From Acidimicrobiales bacterium (lineage in GTDB: Bacteria; Actinomycetota; Acidimicrobiia; Acidimicrobiales; Aldehydirespiratoraceae): a stretch of DNA of 64,000 nt. The notes beneath the pieces were generated by a model. It had not been told where the DNA came from. It did no database searches and worked only from the letters and a program-made list of their open reading frames with translations. The position numbers and the translations under genes were made by a program. Shown here one piece after another: positions 23,883 to 32,438 of the stretch (positions are counted from its first letter, which is position 1; every line of letters starts with the position of its first letter). The stretch is from contig JAWKIR010000003.1 in the NCBI GenBank assembly GCA_041394245.1, forward strand, positions 620,001 to 684,000, read 5' to 3'.

Positions 23883-24476
23883 TTAGGTCGCCGGACGGTT
23901 CCTCCACGAAAACCACGCCGCCAGCGCGAGGATGAATCCCAGTACGCCGACGAAGATGAACGCCTCGGGGAAGATCGACGATCGGGGATCGCCCAGCTGG
24001 GCGCGGATCTCGGCGGTCGACGGTGCACCGGTGTCGTTCGGCGCATACGGGGTGGCGTCGAAACCGATCTCGCCGGCATCGTCGAGCAGGCGCGTGCCGG
24101 TGCAGGTGTTGGTCTCGTAGAAGCCGTCCTCGAGGTCGAGGCTGCCGTCACGGGTGGCGAAGACGAGAGAGATCCCGTCGCCGTCGAGGTGATCGGCGCA
24201 GGTGTCGTCGGCCGGGGTCGCGATGCCTTGGAGGCGATTCACATCGCCCTTGAACACGTCGCTGACCTGGAGGACGACGACTGCGACGGGTTCCCCCTCG
24301 CGGGCCGGGTAGGTGCGGACGACCTGACCGATGAACACGGCGTCGGCGTTGTCGAATGCGGTGGCGTCGTCGACCTCTCCACACGAGCAGGCACCTGCTG
24401 GTGAGGCGGCGGCGACCATCGTTGCCGACGTGATGATCGCGACGACGAACGCGAACGAGACAACTCGGCGCATCAT
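23883..24476 (-). CDS. Secreted CSC/NTR-like membrane-anchored protein, copy 2
   Basis: A 197-residue exported protein. A signal peptide ends in AGA, and the mature N-terminus is CSCGEVDDATAFDNADAVFIG. This Cys-x-Cys start followed by an OB-like barrel (VVRTYPAREGEPVAVVVLQVSDVFKGD, DDTCADHLDGDG, LVFATRDGS, NTCTGTRLL) resembles the netrin/TIMP (NTR) fold. A C-terminal transmembrane helix (FIFVGVLGFILALAAWF) anchors it. It is a paralogue of the next gene and overlaps its stop codon. Function unknown; bacterial NTR-like proteins have not been tied to protease inhibition. Confidence 0.78.
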   Translation of the reverse strand: MMRRVVSFAFVVAIITSATMVAAASPAGACSCGEVDDATAFDNADAVFIGQVVRTYPAREGEPVAVVVLQVSDVFKGDVNRLQGIATPADDTCADHLDGDGISLVFATRDGSLDLEDGFYETNTCTGTRLLDDAGEIGFDATPYAPNDTGAPSTAEIRAQLGDPRSSIFPEAFIFVGVLGFILALAAWFSWRNRPAT

Positions 24477-25099
24477 GACTCCCTGCTCTTCTTGGCGATA
24501 CGTGAGGCGACGAACGCCCCGATGATGCCCACGGCGATGAACCCGATCACGAACACGCCGCCCCCGGTGAAGGGTTCGGCGATCTCCTCGGCGGCCGACG
24601 TCGGCCGTAGGACGGTGGTCGTGGTGGTCGGTGCGTCGGCGATCGGAGCAACGGCTTCGAGCGGTGGCTCGGCATCGAGCGGCCCGAGCGCGGCCTCTCG
24701 ATGGCCGCCGCAGGTTGCGGCCTCGAGGTCGCCGATCGGATAGCCGGGCCGGGTCTCGGACCCGTCGATGACATCGGCGAAGACGAAGTAGGTGGTGCCG
24801 GCGACGAACTCGGACCCACAGTGATCCTCATCGGAGGGATCGGCGGCGGCCGGCGAGTACAGCAGCTCGGTCTGGCGCGCGTCGCCCTTGTAGACGCGGG
24901 CCACATCGAAGGTCCACACGACCAGGTCGTCGTCGATCGCCTCGGATGCGGTCAGCGTGGCCTCGAAGACCACGTCGGCCGCGTCGACGCGCTCCTGCTC
25001 CGAGGAGTCGACGCAGGAACAGGCGCCGGCGGTCGGCGTCGACCACACGAACACGGCCGAAAGGACGACCGCGGCCATCAGCAGTCGGGCGAGGCGCAC
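24473..25099 (-). CDS. Secreted CSC/NTR-like membrane-anchored protein, copy 1
   Basis: A 208-residue paralogue of the neighbouring protein. A signal peptide ends in AGA and the mature N-terminus is CSCVDSSEQERVDAADVVFE. The barrel strands (VVWTFDVARVYKGDARQTEL), CGSEFVAGTTYFVFAD and TCGGHREAALG match the same NTR-like layout. A Pro/Thr-rich stalk leads to a C-terminal transmembrane helix and a KKSRES tail. It starts at the base next to the prfC stop codon, so prfC and both paralogues probably form one operon, although no functional tie to translation is apparent. Confidence 0.8.
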   Translation of the reverse strand: MRLARLLMAAVVLSAVFVWSTPTAGACSCVDSSEQERVDAADVVFEATLTASEAIDDDLVVWTFDVARVYKGDARQTELLYSPAAADPSDEDHCGSEFVAGTTYFVFADVIDGSETRPGYPIGDLEAATCGGHREAALGPLDAEPPLEAVAPIADAPTTTTTVLRPTSAAEEIAEPFTGGGVFVIGFIAVGIIGAFVASRIAKKSRES

Positions 25100-26680
25100 T
25101 CAGGTGCCTTCGGCGATGAGCTTGTCGAGACGGAGTTCGGGCTGATCGACCTCGAGCCGTTGCAGCCAGTAGGGGCTCTCGAACAGGGCGAGGAGTTCGC
25201 CGTCGGAGCGGTGGGCGACGGTGACGCCGCTCATTCCCCGCAGCTTGTCGGCCGACTCCTCGTCGGTCACCCGGGCGACCGACCACGTGCACGGCACCAT
25301 CTCGACGGGAGCGCCGAACTCGTTCTCGAGACGGTGGAGCGCGACCTCGAACTGGAGGGGCCCGACCGCGGCGAGGATCGGCGCCTGGTCGCCCACGTCG
25401 GGTTCGCGCAGCACCTGCACCACACCTTCCTCGTCGAGCTGGTTGATGCCGCTGCGGAACTGCTTCGACCTCGAGGTGTCGAGCGTGCGGACCACGCGGA
25501 AGTGGGCCGGCGCGAACGCGGGCATCTCCGGCCAGACCACCGGCTCGTCGACCCAGACGGCGTCGCCCACACGGAAGTCGTTGGCGTTGACGAGCCCGAC
25601 GACGTCGCCCGGCCAGGCCTCGTCGACGGTCTCACGGTCCTGGCCGCTGACCGACTGGGCGTATTTCGTGGCGAACGGCTTGCCGGTGGGGCCGTGGGTG
25701 ACGACCATGCCCCGCTCGAAGTGACCCGAACAGACCCGCATGAAGGCCACGCGGTCGCGATGGTTCTTGTCGGTGTTGGCCTGGACCTTGAAGACGAGGC
25801 CGGAGAACGGTGCCTCGAGGGCGCGGGGGTTGCCGTCGCGGTCCCGCTGGGGGCTCGGCGACGGGACCAGGTCGACCATCGCGTCGAGGATCAGGCGGAC
25901 ACCGAAGTTGGTGAGCGCCGAACCGAAGAACACCGGGGACAGTTCGCCGGCCTCGAAGCGCTTCTGGTCGAACTCGCGGCCGATGGTCTCGAGCAGCTCG
26001 ATGCCCTCGGTGGCCTGGAGCCACAGCTCGCCCTCTTCCTCGGCGGCCCGCTCGGCCGAGACGATCTCCTCGGGAGCCTCCGTCGCCCCCCGCGCGGTGC
26101 GGGTGTAGCGCACGAACTCGTCGGTGCTGCGGTTGATGACGCCGCGGAACTTCTCGCCGTCGCCCACCGGCCAACTGATCGGCACGGGTTCGAGGACGAG
26201 CTGTTCCTCGATCTCGTCGAGCAGCGCCAGGGGATCGAGGCTCGGCCGGTCCCACTTGTTGATGAAGGTGACGATCGGGATCTCGCGCTCTCGACAGACT
26301 TCGAAGAGCTTGCGGGTCTGGGCCTCGATGCCCTTCGAACCGTCGAGCACCATGATCGCCGCATCGGTCGCGGCGAGTACCCGGTACGTGTCTTCGGAGA
26401 AGTCGCGGTGACCGGGGGTGTCGAGCAGGTTGAGGACGTGGTTGCGGTACGGGAACTGCAGCACCGTCGACGTGATCGAGATGCCCCGCTGCTGTTCGAG
26501 TTCCATCCAGTCGGAGGTGGCCGATCGGCGGTCGCCCTTGGCCTTGACCGATCCGGCCCCGCTGCTCAGCGCGCCGCCGTAGAGCAGGAACTTCTCGGTG
26601 AGGGTGGTCTTGCCCGCGTCGGGGTGCGAGATGATCGCGAAGGTGCGGCGACGCGCGGCTTCGGAGCGGGGATCGGCCAT
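25100..26680 (-). CDS. prfC: Peptide chain release factor 3
   Basis: A 526-residue translational GTPase that recycles RF1/RF2 after termination. The G domain has SHPDAGKTTLTEKFLLYGGA (G1), RGISIT (G2), DTPGHRDF (G3) and NKWD (G4). Domain II and the RF3-specific C-terminal domain (DVGDQAPILAAVGPLQFEVA) follow. Length and motifs distinguish it from EF-G. The promoter appears leaderless. RF3 is patchily distributed in bacteria, and here it heads an operon with two exported NTR-like proteins. Confidence 0.95.
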   Translation of the reverse strand: MADPRSEAARRRTFAIISHPDAGKTTLTEKFLLYGGALSSGAGSVKAKGDRRSATSDWMELEQQRGISITSTVLQFPYRNHVLNLLDTPGHRDFSEDTYRVLAATDAAIMVLDGSKGIEAQTRKLFEVCREREIPIVTFINKWDRPSLDPLALLDEIEEQLVLEPVPISWPVGDGEKFRGVINRSTDEFVRYTRTARGATEAPEEIVSAERAAEEEGELWLQATEGIELLETIGREFDQKRFEAGELSPVFFGSALTNFGVRLILDAMVDLVPSPSPQRDRDGNPRALEAPFSGLVFKVQANTDKNHRDRVAFMRVCSGHFERGMVVTHGPTGKPFATKYAQSVSGQDRETVDEAWPGDVVGLVNANDFRVGDAVWVDEPVVWPEMPAFAPAHFRVVRTLDTSRSKQFRSGINQLDEEGVVQVLREPDVGDQAPILAAVGPLQFEVALHRLENEFGAPVEMVPCTWSVARVTDEESADKLRGMSGVTVAHRSDGELLALFESPYWLQRLEVDQPELRLDKLIAEGT

Positions 26681-26692
26681 GGGCCCAGGCTA
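26681..26692 (-). promoter_or_regulatory. Leaderless -10 element of prfC
   Basis: TAGCCT (26692-26687, minus strand), six bases, then the ATG. The upstream BTAD regulator gene ends at 26690, so this promoter overlaps its stop codon. Confidence 0.45.
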
Positions 26693-29686
26693 CGTGGCGA
26701 GACGTGGCGTACGGCTCTGACCGAGGGGCATCCCGATCGTCGCCTCGCCTCGTTCGAGCACCGCCCGGGCCGAGGTGTGGTCGCCGATGGCCTCGTAGGC
26801 GTCGGCCAGGGCCAGGTAGCTGCGCTCGTTCCAGCGGTCGACGTCGAGCGCAGGGCGGGCGACCGCGATCGCCTCGTTCGGTCGGCGGGAGGCCACGAGC
26901 AGCTCGGCGGCCCGACACGACGCCCGGACGAACCGGCTGCGGAGATGGATGCGTTCGAGGTCGAGGAGCTCGAGGTCGAGGTCCTCGGCGAGGTCGCCCC
27001 GCCACAGGTCGAGGGCCTCGAGCATGAGGGGCAGGGCCGCGTTCGGCCGGCCCTCCCGTTCGGCCGCGTCCGCCGCGTCGAGCAGCTCGCGGAATCGCCA
27101 GAGATCGACGTCGAGAGTCGGTGAGAGGGCCACGCTCGATCCGTCGATCCGGATGAACCAGGTGGCATCGCCGGGTGGGCGACGCGGCTCGAGCACGCCG
27201 TGGAGATAGCTGAGCGTCGTCCGCAGGTTCTTGGCCGCCCGGTCCATGGCGACATCGGGCCACAATGCCCCCGCGAGCTGCTCTCGGGTCGTGTTCGGCC
27301 GCATTACGAGGGCGACGAGGAGGGCACGGACCCGTTCCCGGCGCCAGTTGGGGTCGGCGGTCGGCGAGCCGTCGACGAGTGTCGTGCACTGACCCAGCAG
27401 GCGGACCGCCAGGTTCGAGTCCGGGGGCGTCGGCGTGGCGGCGAGCACCTCGCGGGCGACGGCACCGAGCGCGGCGTCGTCGAGCCACGAGCGCAGTGCG
27501 GTCCGGGCCGGGTCGCCCCAGTGCTCGCCGAGCCAGGCCGCGAGCCGCCGGCCCTCGTGGCGACCGGCGGCGACGCCACGTACGGCGAACTCGACGGCCC
27601 ACGTGACGGGGAGGTTGGCCGCGATGAACCCCGGCTCCGGCCATTCCATCGACGCGAGGAGTTCGTCGTCCCCCTCTTCGCGGGACCGGCTGAACGCCCG
27701 GGCGAGCTCCCGCGCGGTGCGCAGTGCGGGCCCGACCTCGTAGGTGTCCCAGAAGGGGCGGGACTCGGGGCACAGGACGTAGGGCAGCGCCAGGGTGTTG
27801 CGCAGCATCTGCTCCGCCACCCCCTGGCCGAAAGGGACGAACTCGAGGATGGCCCGGAGTTGTCGGGCCGCGTCGGCCTCGTGCCCCTCGACGAGCCGGA
27901 TCAGGGCCTCGACCGCGCCGACCTGGCCGGTGATGATCGGGCTCGGCTGCTCGCCGACAGCGCCGCCGGCGATGGCGAGCCCGGCGTGGGCTCCTTCGAC
28001 ATCACCGGCGAACGCGCACATGCAGGCCGACCACGCCCCGGCGATGAACCGATCCCGGGCGCCGTGCCGGTTGGTCATGCCGACGGGCGGCTGGGCGATG
28101 GCCTGTTCGGGTCGCCCCGCCCACCACAGACACTGCGACTCGGTCACCAGCGCGCCGGGGATCGGGATGGGGAGCGACTCGAGGTCGCGGGGCACCCGGT
28201 CGAGGGCCTCCTGGGGTCGACCCAGGTTGAAGAGGGCGTGGGCGATCAGGTGGTCGCGGGTGATCCGCCAGATCGGCGGGAGGGTCGATGCGGGCACGGC
28301 TTCGAGCGCCGCGAGTTGGAGGTCGGGCCGTCCGATCGACAGGGCGCGCCACGCATCGCCGAAGCCGAGGAACGGCAGGGCCGGCGGATGGTGCCCGGCG
28401 AGCGACCGCGCCCGGTCCACGACCGCCTCGAGCCGATCGGGATCACCGATGATGCGGGCCGCGTAGCCGAGCTGCATCAGCGCCGTCAGCTCCAGGTCGG
28501 GATCACCGGCCGTCTCGAAGCTGCGGGCGGCGCGGTCGAGGAGGTCCCAGGCTCGAGACGACGTGGGATCGTGCTCGCGCTCGATCAAGCCGTCGATCAG
28601 GACGACGATCGGCTCGTCGACCCGGTCGGCGGGAACGAGGATCCGCCAGCGCTGCAACTGCTCGGCTCGCAGACCCCCGTCGACGCCGTCTCGCACCGCG
28701 GCGGCCAGGCTCGCGGCGACGTCGTCCCAGTCGTCGACGAGACGGGCGAGGTCGATGGCCGGGTCGATGGCGCCCCGGGCCCGGTGCACGGCCGCTGCCG
28801 CGAGCGCGATGCGGCGCCGTTCGCCGGGGTCGAGCTCGTCGACGAGCAGCTCGGCCCACAGATCGTGGAGCTGGGCCCGGTCGCCGTCCCATCGCACGAG
28901 CGGGAGGTCGTCGACCAGCTCGGTGAGCGGTTGGTCGGCGACAGCCCGGGCGATCTCGTCGTCGCCCCCCCGGACCAGGGCGAACGCGGCGAGCGCCCGT
29001 CGCCGTTCGGGTGCGATCGCTCGCAGCGCCTCCTCCTCGAGATAGCGGCGCGAGCGGGCCTCGGATCCCGTGGCCGCGAGCTCGATGAACGCGGGCCAGC
29101 CCTCGGCGCCTTCGAGCACCTCGACGTCGATACTGCGCCGGTTGGCGAAGTCGATCTGCTCGGCCGGCGTCATCAGCAGGTCGTCCTGGGTCAGCTCCAG
29201 CAGCTGACCGGCCGCATCGAGGCGGGCGGTGTCGATGCCGGGTCGCCGACGCCCGGCGAGCAGGACGTGGCCGTTGGCGGGGAGTCGTTCGAGCAGCTCC
29301 TCGACGACATCATGGTCGTCGATCACGTGGGTGTCGTCGAGTGCGATGCAGACGTGGAGCGGCGACCGGGCCAGCACCAGCTCGGTGATCGTGGCGAGTG
29401 GGTCGGCGTCGGCTCGCGGCTCGACACCGAGGGCGGCCGCAGTGGCGGCCAGCAGTTCGGCGCCGAGCCGGGACGGCACCCGATCGGCCGGAGTGCACGA
29501 GTGGAGCACGTCGAGATGGTCGATGGTCGCGTCGATCGCCTGGCGGACGACCGTCGTCTTGCCCGCCCCGCCGCCTCCGACGACCAGCGTCAGGCGGCGC
29601 TCGAATCGCCCTTCCAGCCGGTCGACCAGCCGTCGGCGCTCGATCAACGGCCGCTGCACCGATGCGGGGTTGCGCTCGAGGACCAT
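26690..29686 (-). CDS. Large STAND-ATPase regulator with C-terminal BTAD DNA-binding module
   Basis: A 998-residue transcription regulator. An N-terminal P-loop GGGGAGKTT (37-45) and LALDDTHVID-like Walker B segment (CIALDDTHVIDDHDVVEELL) define a STAND/MalT-like ATPase. A long TPR-like helical region follows. The C-terminal ~250 residues hold an OmpR-type winged helix (LVALVMRPNTTREQLAGALW) and a bacterial transcriptional activator domain (DVDLWRFRELLDAADAAERE) as in SARP regulators. Most SARPs have this module at the N-terminus; here the order is reversed. The ATG is preceded by TACTGT and six bases. A symmetrical direct-repeat operator lies between it and the divergent gene at 29775, its likely target. 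Confidence 0.88.
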   Translation of the reverse strand: MVLERNPASVQRPLIERRRLVDRLEGRFERRLTLVVGGGGAGKTTVVRQAIDATIDHLDVLHSCTPADRVPSRLGAELLAATAAALGVEPRADADPLATITELVLARSPLHVCIALDDTHVIDDHDVVEELLERLPANGHVLLAGRRRPGIDTARLDAAGQLLELTQDDLLMTPAEQIDFANRRSIDVEVLEGAEGWPAFIELAATGSEARSRRYLEEEALRAIAPERRRALAAFALVRGGDDEIARAVADQPLTELVDDLPLVRWDGDRAQLHDLWAELLVDELDPGERRRIALAAAAVHRARGAIDPAIDLARLVDDWDDVAASLAAAVRDGVDGGLRAEQLQRWRILVPADRVDEPIVVLIDGLIEREHDPTSSRAWDLLDRAARSFETAGDPDLELTALMQLGYAARIIGDPDRLEAVVDRARSLAGHHPPALPFLGFGDAWRALSIGRPDLQLAALEAVPASTLPPIWRITRDHLIAHALFNLGRPQEALDRVPRDLESLPIPIPGALVTESQCLWWAGRPEQAIAQPPVGMTNRHGARDRFIAGAWSACMCAFAGDVEGAHAGLAIAGGAVGEQPSPIITGQVGAVEALIRLVEGHEADAARQLRAILEFVPFGQGVAEQMLRNTLALPYVLCPESRPFWDTYEVGPALRTARELARAFSRSREEGDDELLASMEWPEPGFIAANLPVTWAVEFAVRGVAAGRHEGRRLAAWLGEHWGDPARTALRSWLDDAALGAVAREVLAATPTPPDSNLAVRLLGQCTTLVDGSPTADPNWRRERVRALLVALVMRPNTTREQLAGALWPDVAMDRAAKNLRTTLSYLHGVLEPRRPPGDATWFIRIDGSSVALSPTLDVDLWRFRELLDAADAAEREGRPNAALPLMLEALDLWRGDLAEDLDLELLDLERIHLRSRFVRASCRAAELLVASRRPNEAIAVARPALDVDRWNERSYLALADAYEAIGDHTSARAVLERGEATIGMPLGQSRTPRLAT

Positions 29687-29698
29687 GTCCGGACAGTA
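29687..29698 (-). promoter_or_regulatory. Leaderless -10 element of the BTAD regulator gene
   Basis: TACTGT (29698-29693, minus strand), six bases, then ATG. The nearest operator repeat starts ten bases upstream. Confidence 0.55.
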
Positions 29699-29708
29699 GC
29701 GATGTCGC

Positions 29709-29749
29709 GTCAGCGCGATGTCAGCGACCGGTTCGCTGACGCTTCGCTG
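29709..29749. promoter_or_regulatory. Symmetrical operator with two pairs of 11-bp-spaced direct repeats
   Basis: GTCAGCG occurs at 29709-29715 and 29720-29726. TTCGCTG occurs at 29732-29738 and 29743-29749. Each pair has a four-base spacer (11-bp period, one helical turn). The pairs face opposite promoters around an inverted repeat GTCAGCGA-ccggt-TCGCTGAC (29720-29740). SARP activators bind heptameric direct repeats with exactly this periodicity just upstream of the -10, so the encoded BTAD protein is the natural candidate ligand. Confidence 0.65.
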
Positions 29750-29761
29750 GCGGCCTGTCCC

Positions 29762-29774
29762 TACCTTCGTCGTC
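29762..29774 (+). promoter_or_regulatory. Leaderless -10 element of the membrane protein gene at 29775
   Basis: TACCTT (29762-29767) plus seven bases precede the ATG. The closest operator heptamer ends 12 bases upstream. Confidence 0.5.
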
Positions 29775-31370
29775 ATGCGCCGCCGACCCAGAACCACCGC
29801 CCTCCGTCTCGCCCTCGTGGTCGCCGTTGCCGTGGCCTTCGGCGGGCCGTTCTCCGCCGTCGCCGTCGCCCAGGACTCCACCGACCCGTGGACGGTCGCC
29901 CTCGACTGGGATCAGATCGCCGTCCTCGTCGCCGATGTGCAGCGCGACAGCATTCCGGTGGGAGAGCTGGAGCCGCAGGCCGTCTTCGGCGGCGAGGTCG
30001 CCGGCGACGGAGGGGTGACGACCGAGATGACGATCGGGCAGAAGCGCTATCTGTTCCCGGGCGCTGCGGTCACGTCGGGTCTGGCGGCCCTGTTGGAGCT
30101 CGACGACCTCCCCGACGGGGTGACGATCCACTCGGCCGGCCTCGAGAACTACTTCTCCACCTCGTCGACCACCAACGTCGTGGTCGCGACGGTGCCCCGC
30201 GGCACCCTCGACTGCGGACCGAACGAATACGCCGAGCTGGCGGTGTTCGAGCTCTACCCGGGCACCTCGACGGTCGCGGCGAACCCGGCGATCCCGAACG
30301 ATCCCGGGGTCGGGGCGAGCAGCGCCTACTCGGTCGTCTGTGCCGACGGAGAGACGACACCCTTCTTCGGAATCGCCAACAAGGGTGCGCTCCAGCAGTT
30401 CGCCCCGGGTGTCGGGATCGTCGAGGTGAACCTCGAGGACCGCGACGCCTACGTCTTCGTCTCTCCCCGCGACGTCGATCTGCGGGTGGCCCAGAGCGCC
30501 GCGGCCGATCTCACGGTTCCCGAGGTCGCCGTGGTCACCGCGCCCGACGGTCGCTACGGCCCGTCCGAGCCGGTCGATCCGGCGACGGTGCCGACGGACC
30601 CGTCGGAGTACGAGGAGGGTGCCCAGGCGTTCCTCATCGGACTCCTCGAGGCGCTGAGCGGCGGCTCTACGGAAGCCGAGCCGTTGGGAGCGAACCCGAT
30701 CGAGGCGTCCGACACCCCGGCCGGGGTCCCCGCCGACGACCTGACCGGGGTCCCCACCGACGACGCTGCCGGTGACGAGGCCGGCGGCCCGGTCGAGGTC
30801 GCCGTCGACCTGAACAGTCCCGACGGGGAACCGGCCGACGGCTTTGCGTGGGAGTACGTGCTCATCGGCGCGGTCGTGATCCTGGGCGTGACCTTCTACT
30901 ACTTCCGCTGGACCCAGAAGAAGAAGGAGGACACGACGCCGGCAGCTCCGGCGAATCTCGCCTACGGCCCGGGCGACAGTCACGATCCCGAGAAGGCCCG
31001 CGCCTACATGATCGCGGTCGCCGAGGGGGCGGCCGTGGCCGGCGCCGACACCGACGGAACGAGGGTGACGGTCCGTCCCGCCGACTTCTTCCGCCACGAC
31101 GAACACGGGCGTCGTGTCCCTGGCGAGATCCGTCGGTACGTCGTGGACGCGCTGGGCATCGACGATTCCGCGACCGCCACGGCGACGGCGATCGAGTTCG
31201 GGGAGCTGATACCCAACCTCTCGCTCCCTCGACCCGCCCGTGACCGCGACGACATCACCATGGAGATCGACCGGGAGACCGGCGAGGTGTTCGTCACCCG
31301 TCACGGGCCGTCGTCTCCGGAGGCGGTCGAGCCGATCACGATCGAGGACCGGGGCGGTTTCGTGAACTGA
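29775..31370 (+). CDS. Exported single-pass membrane protein, unknown function
   Basis: A 531-residue protein with an N-terminal signal peptide (LALVVAVAVAFGGPFSAVAVAQ), a ~330-residue extracellular part, a transmembrane helix (YVLIGAVVILGVTFYYF, about residue 365-385) and a charged cytoplasmic tail of about 140 residues. The outer part contains an Ig/beta-sandwich-like domain with a Cys pair (GTLDCGPNEY, SVVCADGE), then an acidic Pro/Asp-rich stalk. No known family is recognised. It is divergent from the BTAD regulator gene and shares a symmetrical operator with it, so it is probably that regulator's target. The layout suggests a surface sensor or adhesin. Confidence 0.75.
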   Translation: MRRRPRTTALRLALVVAVAVAFGGPFSAVAVAQDSTDPWTVALDWDQIAVLVADVQRDSIPVGELEPQAVFGGEVAGDGGVTTEMTIGQKRYLFPGAAVTSGLAALLELDDLPDGVTIHSAGLENYFSTSSTTNVVVATVPRGTLDCGPNEYAELAVFELYPGTSTVAANPAIPNDPGVGASSAYSVVCADGETTPFFGIANKGALQQFAPGVGIVEVNLEDRDAYVFVSPRDVDLRVAQSAAADLTVPEVAVVTAPDGRYGPSEPVDPATVPTDPSEYEEGAQAFLIGLLEALSGGSTEAEPLGANPIEASDTPAGVPADDLTGVPTDDAAGDEAGGPVEVAVDLNSPDGEPADGFAWEYVLIGAVVILGVTFYYFRWTQKKKEDTTPAAPANLAYGPGDSHDPEKARAYMIAVAEGAAVAGADTDGTRVTVRPADFFRHDEHGRRVPGEIRRYVVDALGIDDSATATATAIEFGELIPNLSLPRPARDRDDITMEIDRETGEVFVTRHGPSSPEAVEPITIEDRGGFVN

Positions 31371-31391
31371 GCGCGCGGATCGCCGGAGGGC

Positions 31392-32438
31392 TCAGACGTC
31401 GCGCTCGACCACGTAGTCGGCCAGCACGCGCAGGGCGTCGCGGCTGCCGTGGTGGTCGGGCAGGCCGTCGATCGCGTCGAGCGCCTCGGCCAACAGCCGT
31501 TCCGTCTCCGCTTCCGACGCGGCGACGGCGCCGGTGTCGACCATGACCTGCTGGATGGCCGCGATGTCGTCGGGGTCGATGCGGGAGCCGACCTTGTCGA
31601 GCACCGCGCGTTGGGCCGGTGATGCCGCCTCGCGGGCGAGGGCCAGCAGCACGGTCGGCTTTCCCTCGGCCAGATCGTCGCCCACCGGCTTGCCGGTGCG
31701 TTCGCTGTCGCCGAAGGCCCCGAGCATGTCGTCGCGCAGCTGGAAGGCGATCCCGAGGGGCATGCCGTGGGCGGCGAGCGCATCGGCGAGGTCGGCCCGC
31801 CCGGCGAGGGCGGCGCCCAGCTGCAGCGGCCGCACGATCGTGTAGCCGGCGGTCTTGTTGCGCATGATGGTGCGGGCGCTCTCGGCGGAGACCTCGCCGG
31901 TGACGGTGCCGAGCACGTCGAGGTACTGGCCCATGTTGAGCTCGGTACGCAGCGCATCCCACACGGCGCGGACCTCCGGCGTGGTGTTACCGATGCACCG
32001 GTCGGCCATGACCATCGCGATGTCGCCCACGAGGATCGCCGCCGCTTCACCGAATCGGCGGCCTTCTCCCTGCCACCGGCCGGCCTCGTGGCGACGGATG
32101 TAGCGGGCCCAGGTGGTGGGTGACCCGCGGCGGGTGGGTGAGCCGTCCATCACGTCGTCGTGGACGAGGGCAAAGGCGTGGAGGAGTTCGAGGGCGCAGG
32201 CGCCGTGCAGCATGGCGTCGGCATCGGGGTCGCCGCCGGCTGTCACCCAGCCCCAGTGGCAGTAGGCGGGCCGGATGCGCTTGCCGCCGCTCGCCACGAA
32301 GTCCTCGAGATCGCCCAGGGGGACGTCGAGCGCCGGGTCGAGTTGGCGCCATGTCGCCCGTTCCCGAGCGAAGACGTCGGCGAGGGCGCGGTCGACGCGC
32401 GTCGCGATGTCGAGTAGCTGCGCGGGCGCGTCGCTCAC
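31392..32438 (-). CDS. Geranylgeranyl (polyprenyl) diphosphate synthase
   Basis: A 348-residue trans-prenyltransferase that condenses IPP with allylic diphosphates. The first Asp-rich motif is VHDDVMDGSPTRRG and the second is QLRDDMLGAFGD, with GGKRIRP near residue 50 binding diphosphate. Small residues before the first motif (LLHAFAL) suggest a C20 product, but chain length is not certain. The GTG start overlaps the xseB stop. Placement beside exonuclease VII genes is common in bacteria (xseB-ispA type order). Confidence 0.92.
   Translation of the reverse strand: MSDAPAQLLDIATRVDRALADVFARERATWRQLDPALDVPLGDLEDFVASGGKRIRPAYCHWGWVTAGGDPDADAMLHGACALELLHAFALVHDDVMDGSPTRRGSPTTWARYIRRHEAGRWQGEGRRFGEAAAILVGDIAMVMADRCIGNTTPEVRAVWDALRTELNMGQYLDVLGTVTGEVSAESARTIMRNKTAGYTIVRPLQLGAALAGRADLADALAAHGMPLGIAFQLRDDMLGAFGDSERTGKPVGDDLAEGKPTVLLALAREAASPAQRAVLDKVGSRIDPDDIAAIQQVMVDTGAVAASEAETERLLAEALDAIDGLPDHHGSRDALRVLADYVVERDV

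Noticed and set aside
24701..27124. Very long plus-strand open frame opposite prfC and the CSC genes
   Set aside because: It is a composition shadow of the high-GC minus-strand genes, with low-complexity Gly/Arg/Asp sequence and no recognisable domain. Similar long frames lie opposite 15.5-18.8 kb, 27-31 kb and 34-37 kb.
29718..29775. GTG at 29718 as start of the membrane protein
   Set aside because: It would add 19 residues before the signal peptide and lie within the operator repeats; the ATG at 29775 has a leaderless -10 at the right distance.
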